64,000 bases of DNA from Bradyrhizobium manausense. GTDB taxonomy: Bacteria; Pseudomonadota; Alphaproteobacteria; Rhizobiales; Xanthobacteraceae. The position numbers were made by a program, and so were the translations under genes. The notes under the pieces are model-generated. The model saw only the letters and a program-made list of their open reading frames with translations, ran no database searches and was not told the origin of the DNA. How positions within the stretch are numbered: the first letter of the stretch is position 1; every line of letters starts with the position of its first letter. This document shows, in pieces, positions 27,305 to 36,046 of the stretch. The stretch is taken from the NCBI RefSeq assembly GCF_001440035.1, contig NZ_LJYG01000085.1, positions 1 through 64,000 on the forward strand, in the 5' to 3' direction.

Positions 27305-28726
27305 TCAGTAGCGGTAGTGATCGCTCTTGTACGGGCCTTCCGGCTTGACGCCGATATAGTCGGCCTGGTCCTTGCGCAGTTCGGTGAGCTTGACGCCGAT
27401 CTTGGCGAGGTGGAGACGCGCAACCTTCTCGTCGAGCGTCTTCGGCAGCACGTAGACTTCCTTCTTGTACTTGCCGTCCTTGTTGTTGGCGAACAGCTCG
27501 ATCTGCGCCAGCGTCTGGTTGGTGAAAGACGCCGACATCACGAACGACGGATGGCCCATCGCGTTGCCGAGGTTCACGAGGCGGCCTTCCGACAGGAGGA
27601 TGATGCGGTGCTTGTCCGGGAATTCGATCTCGTCGACCTGCGGCTTGATGTTGGTCCACTTCAGATTGCGCAGACCCGCGATCTGGATCTCGTTGTCGAA
27701 GTGACCGATGTTGCAGACGATGGCGCGATCTTTCATTGCGCGCATGTGGTCGATGGTGATGATGTCCTTGTTGCCTGTCGCGGTGACGAAGATGTCGGCG
27801 CGGGGCGCGGCGTCTTCCATGGTCGTGACCTCGTAGCCTTCCATCGCGGCCTGCAGCGCGCAGATCGGATCGACTTCCGACACCATCACGCGGCAGCCGG
27901 CCTGGCGCAGCGAGGCCGCCGAGCCCTTGCCGACGTCGCCGAAGCCCGCGACCATCGCAACCTTGCCCGACATCATCACGTCGGTGCCGCGGCGGATGCC
28001 GTCGACCAGCGATTCACGGCAGCCATAGAGGTTGTCGAACTTCGACTTCGTGACGCTGTCGTTGACGTTGATGGCGGGCCACAGCAGCGTGCCGGCCTTC
28101 TGCATGTCGTAGAGACGATGCACGCCCGTGGTGGTCTCTTCCGAAACGCCCTTGATGCTCTCGGCGATCGCGGCGAAGTAGCCCTTCGGCTTCTCCTTCA
28201 GCTGCTTCTTCAGAAGCGCGAAGAAGACTTCCTCTTCTTCCGAGCCCGGCTTGTCCAGGAACGCGGTGTCGCCCTTCTCGGCGCGCAGACCGAGATGGAC
28301 GTACATGGTCGCGTCGCCGCCGTCATCGAGGATCATGTTCGGATGACCGCCGCCGTGCCAGTCGAACAGTTTTGCGGTGTAGTCCCAGTAATCCTTGAGC
28401 GTTTCGCCCTTGACGGCGAAGACGGGAATGCCGGCGGCCGCGATCGCCGCGGCGGCATGGTCCTGCGTCGAATAGATGTTGCAGGAGACCCAGCGGATAT
28501 CGGCGCCGAGCGCTGCCAGCGTCTCGATCAGGACGCCGGTCTGGATCGTCATGTGCAGGGAGCCGGCGATGCGCGCGCCCTTCAAAGGCTGTTTGGGGCC
28601 GAACTCCTCGCGGGTGGCCATCAAGCCGGGCATCTCGGTCTCGGCGAGCGAGAGCTCCTTGCGGCCGAACTCGGCGAGCGAAATGTCCTTGACGATGTAA
28701 TCGGTGAAGCCGGGCTTCGCGTTCAT
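27305..28726 (-). CDS. ahcY: S-adenosyl-L-homocysteine hydrolase
   Basis: Protein of 473 residues that splits S-adenosylhomocysteine into adenosine and homocysteine, relieving product inhibition of methyltransferases. Visible are [16 protein letters not shown], the NAD-binding [17 protein letters not shown], and the C-terminal KSDHYRY that reaches into the neighbouring subunit of the tetramer. The ATG at 28726 ([14 protein letters not shown]) follows AGGAA. metK is upstream on the same strand; the 74-base gap holds a palindromic repeat. Confidence 0.97.
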   Translation of the reverse strand: MNAKPGFTDYIVKDISLAEFGRKELSLAETEMPGLMATREEFGPKQPLKGARIAGSLHMTIQTGVLIETLAALGADIRWVSCNIYSTQDHAAAAIAAAGIPVFAVKGETLKDYWDYTAKLFDWHGGGHPNMILDDGGDATMYVHLGLRAEKGDTAFLDKPGSEEEEVFFALLKKQLKEKPKGYFAAIAESIKGVSEETTTGVHRLYDMQKAGTLLWPAINVNDSVTKSKFDNLYGCRESLVDGIRRGTDVMMSGKVAMVAGFGDVGKGSAASLRQAGCRVMVSEVDPICALQAAMEGYEVTTMEDAAPRADIFVTATGNKDIITIDHMRAMKDRAIVCNIGHFDNEIQIAGLRNLKWTNIKPQVDEIEFPDKHRIILLSEGRLVNLGNAMGHPSFVMSASFTNQTLAQIELFANNKDGKYKKEVYVLPKTLDEKVARLHLAKIGVKLTELRKDQADYIGVKPEGPYKSDHYRY

Positions 28727-28749
28727 TGGGGGTTCCTGTCTGTTTGGCT

Positions 28750-28792
28750 CGTCATTCCGGGTTCGCCGCTGTGGCGGCGCCCCGGAACGACG
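28750..28792. repeat. Palindromic intergenic repeat, family A (short copy)
   Basis: CGTCATTCCGGG on the left pairs with CCCGGAACGACG on the right, with one mismatch, around an inner GCCGC/GCGGC hairpin. The same outer words (GTCATTCCGGG or GTCATCCCGGG and complements) frame the repeats at 33334, 37979 and 40091. It sits between metK and ahcY. Confidence 0.75.
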
Positions 28793-28800
28793 CAAGAGAA

Positions 28801-29997
28801 CTAGAGCGCGCGCTTCAGCTGCTCGACGAGGTCGGTCTTCTCCCAGGAGAAGCCGCCCTCGTTGTCGGGCGTGCGGCCGAAATGGCCGTAGGCCGAGGTG
28901 CGCGCGTAGATCGGGCGATTGAGGTCGAGATGGCTGCGGATGCCGCGCGGGGTCAGGTCCATCGCCTTGGCGGCGGCCTTCTCGAGCTGATCCTCCGACA
29001 CCTTACCGGTGCCGTGGGTGTCGATGTAGATCGACAGCGGGCGCGCCACGCCTATGGCGTAGGCGAGCTGCAGCGTGCAGCGATCGGCAAGACCGGCGGC
29101 GACGATGTTCTTGGCGACGTAGCGCGCGGCATAAGCGGCCGAACGATCGACCTTGGTCGGATCCTTGCCGGAGAACGCGCCGCCGCCGTGCGGGGCGGCG
29201 CCGCCATAGGTGTCGACGATGATCTTGCGGCCGGTCAGGCCAGAATCGCCATCGGGACCGCCGATGTAGAACTTGCCGGTCGGGTTGATATGCCAGATGG
29301 TCTTCGGCGTGATCCAGTCCTTCGGCAGGGCCTCGCGCACATAGGGCTCGACGATCTCGCGGACCTGGTTCGAGGTGAGGTCCGGAACCAGGTGCTGGTG
29401 CGAGACCACGATCTCGCGCACGCCGACCGGCTTGCCGTTCTCGTACTGCACCGTGACCTGGCTCTTGGAGTCGGGGCCGAGCACCTTCTCCTTGCCGGAG
29501 TGGCGGGCTTCCGAGATCAGGCGGAGGATCTTGTGGGCGTAGAAGATCGGCGCCGGCATCAGATCGGGCGTCTCGTTGGTGGCGTAACCGAACATGATGC
29601 CCTGGTCGCCCGCGCCCTCTTCCTTGACCTCGCCCGGCTGCAGCGCATCGACGCCCTGCGCGATGTCGGCCGACTGCGGGTGCAGGAGGATCTCGATGTC
29701 GCAGGTCTTCCAGTGGAAGCCTTCCTGCTCGTAGCCGATGTCCTTGATCGCGCCGCGCACGACGCTTTCGATCTGCTCGTTGGTGACCGACTTCGGACCG
29801 CGAGTCTCACCGGCGATCACCACCTTGTTGGTGGTCGCCAGCGTCTCGCAGGCGGCACGGATCTGCCAGGGATCGATGCCGGCTTTCGGCCCTTCGCGGT
29901 AGAACAGGTCGACGATTTCATCCGAGATCCGGTCACAAACCTTGTCCGGATGGCCTTCGGAGACGGACTCGCTGGTGAAGAGATAGGACGCGCGCAT
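28801..29997 (-). CDS. metK: S-adenosylmethionine synthetase
   Basis: Protein of 398 residues forming SAM from methionine and [23 protein letters not shown] at the N-terminus holds the ATP-binding His and Asp, [16 protein letters not shown] is the C-terminal P-loop-like signature, and [13 protein letters not shown] is the methionine site. The ATG at 29997 follows AAGGGG; the codon before it is TTG and is not needed. It is followed by ahcY and preceded, 61 bases upstream, by the stop of a methyltransferase-fold protein on the same strand. Confidence 0.97.
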   Translation of the reverse strand: MRASYLFTSESVSEGHPDKVCDRISDEIVDLFYREGPKAGIDPWQIRAACETLATTNKVVIAGETRGPKSVTNEQIESVVRGAIKDIGYEQEGFHWKTCDIEILLHPQSADIAQGVDALQPGEVKEEGAGDQGIMFGYATNETPDLMPAPIFYAHKILRLISEARHSGKEKVLGPDSKSQVTVQYENGKPVGVREIVVSHQHLVPDLTSNQVREIVEPYVREALPKDWITPKTIWHINPTGKFYIGGPDGDSGLTGRKIIVDTYGGAAPHGGGAFSGKDPTKVDRSAAYAARYVAKNIVAAGLADRCTLQLAYAIGVARPLSIYIDTHGTGKVSEDQLEKAAAKAMDLTPRGIRSHLDLNRPIYARTSAYGHFGRTPDNEGGFSWEKTDLVEQLKRAL

Positions 29998-30056
29998 CAA
30001 GAAACCCCTTGTTCCACCGCTACCGGCGGACGTTTGCGATGTTTACAGTTGGATTA

Positions 30057-30062
30057 TGTCAA
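30057..30062 (-). promoter_or_regulatory. Possible -35 element upstream of metK
   Basis: On the - strand TTGACA occurs 60 bases before the metK start, at the very end of the preceding gene. No good -10 hexamer is found at 16-18 bases, only TGTAAACAT nearer by. It may be chance. No SAM-type riboswitch fold was recognised in the short leader. Confidence 0.25.
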
Positions 30063-31414
30063 TCACGCCGGCGCGAGATGACGTAGGATTCGTCAAGAAA
30101 CCAGAGCCCGTTGTACTTCCGCAGCACATCTCTGGCGGCATCCAGAGTGCGGCCGTTTTGAGTCATATCTGTCAACCGGTCGTCCTCAATCTGAGCGACA
30201 TACACCGCCGCATTCCACGCTGCAAAGGCCGTCGAGGTCCCGATGGTACCCGTCACCTCGTTGGGCAGCGCTTCCATATCATACCTGAAGATCGAACGGT
30301 TGTCCGCGTAAGCATTAAAATTTAGGTCGCGGCCCAACGATCCGAGTTCATACTTAACGGCGCGCAATAGCTCATGACGGCTCACCGAGAAAGGGTTTTC
30401 TCCGGGCCAGATGGCCTGGATCATTTCCATGCCGGGGTCGTGGCCATGAGAGTGGATTCCGATCAGGCGGCCGCCCGGCCGCAACGCCCGCGCCAGTGGT
30501 GCAATGATCCGCTTGGCCCGAAAATTGACCGAGGACAGGGCCCGGTATGGCTGGGATGCGATCACGAGGTCGAAATTGGCCTCGGTCTGCCCCGGCCGGG
30601 GAATGGTCGAATCGAGCAGGAATCGATGGTCGTCGCGGTAGAGCACGAGCACGACCGGCCGCTCGTAGAGCGGCATCGCGGTACGCGGGCTGATCGCGGC
30701 CCGCCAATTCTGCTCCAGGAACGGCCGTAGCTCGGCGATCTGCTGCTCGAACTCGCCGGACGAGGCCCCCCTCAGCGGGACCTCATGCCAGACGGTGGCC
30801 GCGGCTGCAGCAGGCGAGGCCGGCGTCAGCCACGGCGCCTCCGAATAGAACATGTTGGTGAAGACGAAAACCGATGCCGGATGCTCGAAAATGCGGTCCG
30901 GCACCTTCTCCAGCGTCAGCCGCAGATCCTCGAGACTGAGCTCCTTGCCGGCAACATAGAACGGCATATGCGGGTAGCGCTGATGCGTGGCGCGCAGCAC
31001 GCGCGCCAGCACCGTGCCGTCGCCGACACCGGCATCGAAAATGCGCAGCGCCGGCGGGCGCGGATGGATGGTGGACAGCTCCAGCGCCACCCGGTCGGCG
31101 ATCACCCGCTTTTCGCTGCAGGTGTGGACGAACAGCAGATATTTCTGCCGGTTCTCGAAGAAGCGGAAATTGCCGCGCGGATCGCGCTTCTCCGGGGGGA
31201 CCTGGAGCCCCCGCGGCGGCGGCAGGCCACCGGTCGTCGACGCCGCGATATAGGCCTGAATCCGCTCCAGCGTGTCGATGGTGATGCGCTTGCCCTCGCG
31301 CAGGCGCTGCACGAGCTTCCCATCGTTCACCGCCCGCCGGCCAAACGTCGATTCCGCCATGTCCGCCTTGCGGCAGAACTCGGTGATTTGGCTCAGGATT
31401 TCGTCGTTCTTCAT
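30059..31414 (-). CDS. SAM-dependent methyltransferase-fold protein with a helix-turn-helix-like N-terminus
   Basis: Protein of 451 residues. Residues 1-56 (MKNDEILSQI, FCRKADMAESTFGRRAVNDG, KRITIDTLERIQAYI) read as a compact helix-turn-helix of a kind I recall at the start of several alphaproteobacterial proteins. LRIFDAGVGDGT at 123-134 is a class I methyltransferase motif I, and FDLVIASQPY at 281-290 lies where the catalytic loop (motif IV) is expected; LRPGGRLIGIHSHGHDPG follows. The ATG at 31414 is chosen by the start of the helical region. metK and ahcY follow on the same strand, so it lies beside the supply and recycling of its likely cofactor. Substrate unknown. Confidence 0.7.
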   Translation of the reverse strand: MKNDEILSQITEFCRKADMAESTFGRRAVNDGKLVQRLREGKRITIDTLERIQAYIAASTTGGLPPPRGLQVPPEKRDPRGNFRFFENRQKYLLFVHTCSEKRVIADRVALELSTIHPRPPALRIFDAGVGDGTVLARVLRATHQRYPHMPFYVAGKELSLEDLRLTLEKVPDRIFEHPASVFVFTNMFYSEAPWLTPASPAAAAATVWHEVPLRGASSGEFEQQIAELRPFLEQNWRAAISPRTAMPLYERPVVLVLYRDDHRFLLDSTIPRPGQTEANFDLVIASQPYRALSSVNFRAKRIIAPLARALRPGGRLIGIHSHGHDPGMEMIQAIWPGENPFSVSRHELLRAVKYELGSLGRDLNFNAYADNRSIFRYDMEALPNEVTGTIGTSTAFAAWNAAVYVAQIEDDRLTDMTQNGRTLDAARDVLRKYNGLWFLDESYVISRRRD

Positions 31415-31425
31415 CGATGGGAAGG

Positions 31426-31474
31426 CGGTGGGCAGAAAAGTTGGGACCAACCTCGTAGCAAATTCTGCCCACCG
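31426..31474. promoter_or_regulatory. Perfect 12-bp inverted repeat between divergent genes
   Basis: CGGTGGGCAGAA (31426-31437) and TTCTGCCCACCG (31463-31474) are exact complements with 25 bases between them. The spacer contains a smaller GTTGG/CCAAC hairpin on the - strand. The element begins 12 bases before the methyltransferase-fold start codon and lies in the 171-base gap to the divergent caspase-like gene. It could be an operator or a structured leader of the - strand transcript. Confidence 0.6.
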
Positions 31475-31585
31475 AGGGAATACCGCTGGCTGCGTTACCC
31501 CACAGCCGATGACATGCGCGTGAACCCCGACCGGCTGCCGGACAACAAACAAGCACGTCTCCTCGAGGAAACACCCAAACACCCC

Positions 31586-33316
31586 ATGAGCCGCCTGCTC
31601 GTCGTGCTCGCTTTGCTCGCCGCGACCCTTTGGTCGGCGCCCTGCTCCGCCCAGTCGCGCAGCCAGCTGGGGCCGCTCTGCACCACCGAGACCACGCCGG
31701 CGGACCAGATGGTCGACGCCTGCACCAAGATCATCGCCCTGAAGGTCTTCAAGGGCGGGCAGCTCGCGACCGTGTATTTCTGGCGCGCGGTGGGCTGGAA
31801 CAAGAAAGGCGACTACGCCAAGGTCATTGCCGACACCAGCGAGGCGATCCGGCTGCAGCCGAGCCAGGCGGTCTACAATCTCCGGGGCTCGGCCTATTTC
31901 GACAAGGGCGACTACGACATCGCGATCGCCGATTTCGATGATGCGCTAAAGCTCGGCCCGCCGAGTGGCATCATCTTCCACAACCGCGGCAATGCCTGGC
32001 GCGGCAAGGGCGACTACGCCAAGGCGATCGCCGACTACGACATGGCGATCAAGGCGGATCCCAGGTCGGCGTTCTCATTCCAGAATCGCGGCATCTCCAA
32101 GGAGGCGCTCGGCGATCTGGACGGTGCGCTCGCCGACCTCAATCAGGCGATCCGGATCGACCCGACGCTGCCGCAGCCGCTGATCCAGCGCACCGCGATC
32201 TGGCGCGCCAGGGGCGATCTGGATCGCGCGATCGCCGATGGCAGCGAGGCGATCCGGCTGGCCAAGGACAAGCCCCCAGCCAACATCATGACGCCGCCGA
32301 ACAGCGTGCTGATCTCCGGCTATGCCCATCGCGCGCTCGCCTATGAGGCCAAGGGCGACTACGCGCATGCCCGCGAGGACTACAACGCGTCACTGGCGAT
32401 CACGGCCGCCGACGCCGGCAGCAAGGCGGTCCAGGCGACCGCAAAGGTGCGGTTGTCGCTGGTGAGCGACGCAGCCGCGCCGATGCCGCGCGACGCGCCA
32501 CCGCCGGCGACGCAACCGGCGGCAGCGCCAGCCCCGCAGCAGACGGGCGCGGCACCGGCGCTTTCTCCTGCGCCCTCGCCTGCACCGGCCGTTCGCGGCA
32601 GCCGCATGGCGCTCGTCATCGGCAACGGGGCCTATGCCCATGTGAAGGCGCTGCCCAATCCGCCCAACGACGCGCGCGCGGTCGCAAAGAGCCTGCGCGA
32701 CATCGGCTTCACGGTATCGGAGGGCGTCGACCTCGACCGCGCCGCGATGCAGAAGATGACGCGCGACTTCCTGCGCGAGGCCGCGCGGGCGCAGGTGGCC
32801 CTCGTCTACTATGCCGGCCACGGCGTGCAGATCGACGGCCGCAACTATCTCATTCCCGTCGATGTCGCGCTGAAGCCGGGCAGCAGCATGACCGAGGCCA
32901 TGATCGACATGGACACGATCATGGCGGGGCTGGACGACCAGGTTCGCACCAACATTTTGATCTTCGATGCCTGCCGCAACAACCCGATGGCGCAGCAAGT
33001 CGCAAGCGCCGGCAGCAGTCGCGGCATCGAGGGCGCGTCGGGCCTCGCCGCACCGTCCAGTCTCGGATCCGGTGCGACCCTGGGGGCCGGCACGCTGATC
33101 GCGTTCGCAACCGCGCCGGGACAGGTCGCGCTCGATGGCGAAGGCGCCAACTCGCCCTTCTCCGCGGCGCTGTCCCGTCATCTCGGCACGCCGGGCCTCG
33201 AAGTGCAGCAGATGCTGACGCGGGTGCGGGCCGAGGTGGTGTCGGCCACGAAGAACAAGCAGGTGCCGTGGTCGAACTCGTCGCTGCTGGGCGAGGTCTA
33301 TCTGGCGGAGAAGTGA
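31586..33316 (+). CDS. Secreted TPR and caspase-fold (peptidase C14, orthocaspase) protein
   Basis: Protein of 576 residues. A signal peptide (MSRLLVVLALLAATLWSAPC, then SAQ) is followed by several TPR units (about 60-280) with the repeated GDYAKAIADYDMAIKADP style, a Pro/Ala-rich linker (about 300-335) and a C-terminal caspase domain from about 340. The catalytic dyad is intact: His412 in YYAGHG and Cys463 in FDACRNNP. Orthocaspases cleave after basic residues in characterised cases. Periplasmic or outer location is predicted. The ATG at 31586 is picked for the signal peptide; the long open frame upstream is shadow of the opposite gene. Confidence 0.85.
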   Translation: MSRLLVVLALLAATLWSAPCSAQSRSQLGPLCTTETTPADQMVDACTKIIALKVFKGGQLATVYFWRAVGWNKKGDYAKVIADTSEAIRLQPSQAVYNLRGSAYFDKGDYDIAIADFDDALKLGPPSGIIFHNRGNAWRGKGDYAKAIADYDMAIKADPRSAFSFQNRGISKEALGDLDGALADLNQAIRIDPTLPQPLIQRTAIWRARGDLDRAIADGSEAIRLAKDKPPANIMTPPNSVLISGYAHRALAYEAKGDYAHAREDYNASLAITAADAGSKAVQATAKVRLSLVSDAAAPMPRDAPPPATQPAAAPAPQQTGAAPALSPAPSPAPAVRGSRMALVIGNGAYAHVKALPNPPNDARAVAKSLRDIGFTVSEGVDLDRAAMQKMTRDFLREAARAQVALVYYAGHGVQIDGRNYLIPVDVALKPGSSMTEAMIDMDTIMAGLDDQVRTNILIFDACRNNPMAQQVASAGSSRGIEGASGLAAPSSLGSGATLGAGTLIAFATAPGQVALDGEGANSPFSAALSRHLGTPGLEVQQMLTRVRAEVVSATKNKQVPWSNSSLLGEVYLAEK

Positions 33317-33333
33317 CGACGCGCCTCCGCGTC

Positions 33334-33433
33334 GTCATCCCGGGATGGTGCGCAAGCACCAGACCCGGGATCTCGAGATTCCCAGGTGCGCAATTGCGCA
33401 CCATAGTTCGCGCCAAGCGCGCCCCGGAATGAC
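33334..33433. repeat. Palindromic intergenic repeat, family A (long copy)
   Basis: Framed by GTCATCCCGGG and CCCCGGAATGAC, with an internal perfect palindrome GGTGCGCAATTGCGCACC at 33385-33402. The 100-base element is largely the reverse complement of the copy at 40091-40190. It lies between the converging 3' ends of the caspase-like and MetE-like genes and may help end both transcripts. Confidence 0.8.
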
Positions 33434-33441
33434 ACTCCCCG

Positions 33442-34560
33442 TCAGTTGCCCCACACTTCCTTCGCGATCTCGACCGCAAGGCTCAGCTTGGCCCACTGCT
33501 CTTCCTCGGAGAGGATGTTGCCCTCTTCGGTCGAGGCAAAGCCGCACTGCGGCGACAGCGCGAGCTGCTCCAGCGGCGCGAACTTGGCGGCCTCTTCAAG
33601 TCGACGCTTGATGTCGTCCTTTTTCTCGAGCTCGCCGAACTTCGAGGTGATGACGCCGACCACGACGACCTTGTTGCCCCTGGGCAGGAAGCGCAGCGGC
33701 TCGAAGCCGCCGGCGCGGTCGGAATCGTACTCCAGGAAGTAGCCGTCGTAATTGGTGCCGGCGAGCAGGGTCTCGGCCACGGGCTCGTAGCCACCCGAGG
33801 AAATCCAGGTCGAGCGGAAATTGCCGCGACAGACATGCGTCGTCACCACCATGTCGGCAGGCTTCTCGGCCAGTGCATAGTTGATGATGCGGGCGTAGAT
33901 CTGCTGGAGGCCGTCCGGATTGTCGCCGCGCTCACGCGCCTTCTGCAATTCGTCCTGCGAGCAGAGATAAGCCCAGACGGTGTCGTCGAACTGCAGATAG
34001 CGGCAGCCCGCGTCGTAAAATGCCTTCACGGCCTTGCGGTAAGTCTTGCCGAGATCCTCGTAGAAGGGCTCGAGGTCGGGATAGACGTCCTTGGAGATCG
34101 ACTTGCGGCCGCCGCGGAAGTGCAGCACGGCTGGCGAGGGGATCGTCATCTTGGCGGTGACGTGCGCCTGGTCGGCGACCTTTTTCAGGAAGCGGAAATG
34201 GTCGAGCATCGGGTGATTGTCGGGGAAATCGAGCTTGTCGATCACGCGCACCGCGTCGTGACGGGTCTGCACGCCCGCGAACTGGATGCCGGTATCGGGG
34301 TGGAACAGCTCGCAGCCGGTGAGCTTGGCCAGGAAGTCGAAATGCCACCAGGAGCGGCGGAATTCGCCATCGGTTGCGAGCTTCAGGCCGATCGAGGCCT
34401 GCTTGTGCACGACCTTCTCGATCTCCATGTCCTCGATCTTGCGCAGATCGTCGGCCGAGATCTCGCCCTTCTCGAGTTTCGCGCGTGCGTCCTTGATCTT
34501 GGCAGGGCGCAGAAGGCTGCCGACCTCGTCGGCACGGAAGGGGGCTTTGGTTCGCTGCAT
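33442..34560 (-). CDS. Cobalamin-independent methionine synthase-like protein (MetE C-terminal domain family)
   Basis: Protein of 372 residues related to the catalytic C-terminal half of MetE and to YxjG/YxjH. FRADEVGSLLRPAKIKDAR at the N-terminus, DGEFRRSWWHFDF, VVTTHVCRGNFRSTW, and CGFAS near the end with the zinc-binding Cys are family features. It probably transfers a methyl group to a thiol such as homocysteine; folate dependence is uncertain in single-domain members. GGGAG precedes the ATG at 34560. It follows livF by 21 bases, so it appears to be the last gene of the liv operon. Confidence 0.85.
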   Translation of the reverse strand: MQRTKAPFRADEVGSLLRPAKIKDARAKLEKGEISADDLRKIEDMEIEKVVHKQASIGLKLATDGEFRRSWWHFDFLAKLTGCELFHPDTGIQFAGVQTRHDAVRVIDKLDFPDNHPMLDHFRFLKKVADQAHVTAKMTIPSPAVLHFRGGRKSISKDVYPDLEPFYEDLGKTYRKAVKAFYDAGCRYLQFDDTVWAYLCSQDELQKARERGDNPDGLQQIYARIINYALAEKPADMVVTTHVCRGNFRSTWISSGGYEPVAETLLAGTNYDGYFLEYDSDRAGGFEPLRFLPRGNKVVVVGVITSKFGELEKKDDIKRRLEEAAKFAPLEQLALSPQCGFASTEEGNILSEEEQWAKLSLAVEIAKEVWGN

Positions 34561-34581
34561 TCTTGAACTCCCGAGGATTTT

Positions 34582-35298
34582 CTAGTGAGCCGCCGCCCCA
34601 GCGACACCGAGGTGACGCTCCAGGACCGACGGGTCGGCCTTCAGGGCGGCGCTCGGGGCGTCGTGGACGATCGTTCCGCGCTCCAATATCACAACACGGT
34701 CGGCGAGCCCCAGAATCTTTTGCGCGTTCTGCTCGACGATGATCGAGCAGATGCCGCCGGCCCGGGTGATAGTCCCGATCGCCCTCAGCAGCTCCTCGAC
34801 GATGATGGGGGCGAGGCCCTCGGTCGGCTCGTCCAGCAGCAGCACCTTCGGGTTGAGGGTCAGCGCGCGGCCGATCGCCAGCATCTGCTGCTCGCCGCCG
34901 GAGAGCTGGTTGCCGAAATTGCTGCGGCGTTCCTTCAGCCGCGGGAACATCTCGTAGACCTTCTCGACGGTCCAGGGACCGGGCTGGGCCACCGCGGTCA
35001 TGTTCTCCTCCACCGTCAGCGAGCGGAAGATGTTGCGCTCCTGCGGCACCCAGCCGATGCCGGCACGCGCCCGCTGGTCAGGCCGCAAGCTCGTGACGTC
35101 GGTGCCGGCGAGCGCGACCGAGCCCGAGAAACGGCGGGTGACGCCGACGATGGAGTTGATCAGCGTGGTCTTGCCGGTGCCGTTGCGCCCCAGCAGCGCC
35201 AGCACCTGCCCCTCGGCGAGGCGCAGCGACATGTTGGGCAGCACCACCGCCTCGCCATAGCCGGCGCGCAGGGACTCGATTGCGAGCAGGTCAGACAT
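34582..35298 (-). CDS. livF: Branched-chain amino acid-type ABC transporter, ATP-binding protein LivF
   Basis: ATPase of 238 residues. Walker A GRNGTGKTT, signature LSGGEQQMLAIGRAL and Walker B VLLLDEPTEGLAP are present. MFPRLKERR before the signature and the short C-terminal region mark it as LivF rather than LivG. It pairs with LivG on the cytoplasmic side of the LivHM channel. The start overlaps the livG stop by eight bases. Confidence 0.93.
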   Translation of the reverse strand: MSDLLAIESLRAGYGEAVVLPNMSLRLAEGQVLALLGRNGTGKTTLINSIVGVTRRFSGSVALAGTDVTSLRPDQRARAGIGWVPQERNIFRSLTVEENMTAVAQPGPWTVEKVYEMFPRLKERRSNFGNQLSGGEQQMLAIGRALTLNPKVLLLDEPTEGLAPIIVEELLRAIGTITRAGGICSIIVEQNAQKILGLADRVVILERGTIVHDAPSAALKADPSVLERHLGVAGAAAH

Positions 35299-36046
35299 TG
35301 ACCGCCTCCCCGCCGAGATAGACCGCCTTCACCTGCGGATCGCGCGCGACCTGCTCGGGCGCCCCTTCGGTCAGCAGCGCGCCGGAGACCAGCACCGAGA
35401 TGCGGTCGGCAAAGGAGAACACGAGGTCCATGTCGTGCTCGATCAGCAGCACCGTGACGTCGCGCGGCAGGCTGCCGACGACAGCGAGAATGTCGTGGCG
35501 CTCGCTCTCCGGCACGCCGGCCGCGGGCTCGTCGAGCAGCAGCACGCGCGGCTTGGCAGCGATCGCGACCGCGATCTCGAGCAGGCGCTGCTTGCCGTAG
35601 GGCAGCGTCACGGTCTGCTCGTTCATGACGTCGAGCAGGTGGAAGCGCCTCAGGAGATCGGCGATCTCGTCGTTGACGTCGCTGCGCGTGCCCATCCGCC
35701 GCCACCAGTCGCCGCCATGGCCGAGGCGCTCGGAGACGGCAAGGCCGATGGTCTCGAGCGGGGTGAGATCGGGATAGAGCTGGTTGATCTGGAAGGTGCG
35801 CGACAGGCCGCGCAGCACGCGCTTGTGCACCGGCAGATCGGTGATGTCCTGGCCTTCGAGCAGGATGCGACCCGAATTCGGCTTGAGCACGCCGGTGAGC
35901 TGGTTGATCACCGTGGTCTTGCCGGCGCCGTTCGGGCCAATCAGCGCATGGCGGGCGCCCTGCTCGATCCTGAGCGACAGGTCGCGCGTGACACGCAGAC
36001 CGCCAAAGGTCTTTTCGAGATTCTTGGTTTCGAGCGCGATGGTCAT
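35291..36046 (-). CDS. livG: Branched-chain amino acid-type ABC transporter, ATP-binding protein LivG
   Basis: ATPase of 251 residues with Walker A GPNGAGKTT, the RTFQINQLYPDLTPLE segment typical of LivG, and VLLLDEPAAGVPESE as Walker B. The signature is degenerate: the usual LSGGQ/E reads LPYGKQRLLEIAVAI, as is normal for LivG. The ATG at 36046 overlaps the livM stop (ATGA); the open frame extends uselessly to 36193. Confidence 0.93.
   Translation of the reverse strand: MTIALETKNLEKTFGGLRVTRDLSLRIEQGARHALIGPNGAGKTTVINQLTGVLKPNSGRILLEGQDITDLPVHKRVLRGLSRTFQINQLYPDLTPLETIGLAVSERLGHGGDWWRRMGTRSDVNDEIADLLRRFHLLDVMNEQTVTLPYGKQRLLEIAVAIAAKPRVLLLDEPAAGVPESERHDILAVVGSLPRDVTVLLIEHDMDLVFSFADRISVLVSGALLTEGAPEQVARDPQVKAVYLGGEAVNV

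Noticed and set aside
27317..28804. 495-residue open frame on the + strand
   Set aside because: Antisense to ahcY and without protein-like motifs.
29998..30058. SAM-type riboswitch before metK
   Set aside because: The leader is only about 60 bases and no stem pattern of a known SAM or SAH class could be drawn.
28726..30081. 451-residue open frame on the + strand
   Set aside because: Antisense to metK; the metK motifs on the - strand are unmistakable.
30785..31585. Upstream extension of the caspase-like gene
   Set aside because: The extension is antisense to the methyltransferase-fold gene, and the signal peptide sets the start at 31586.
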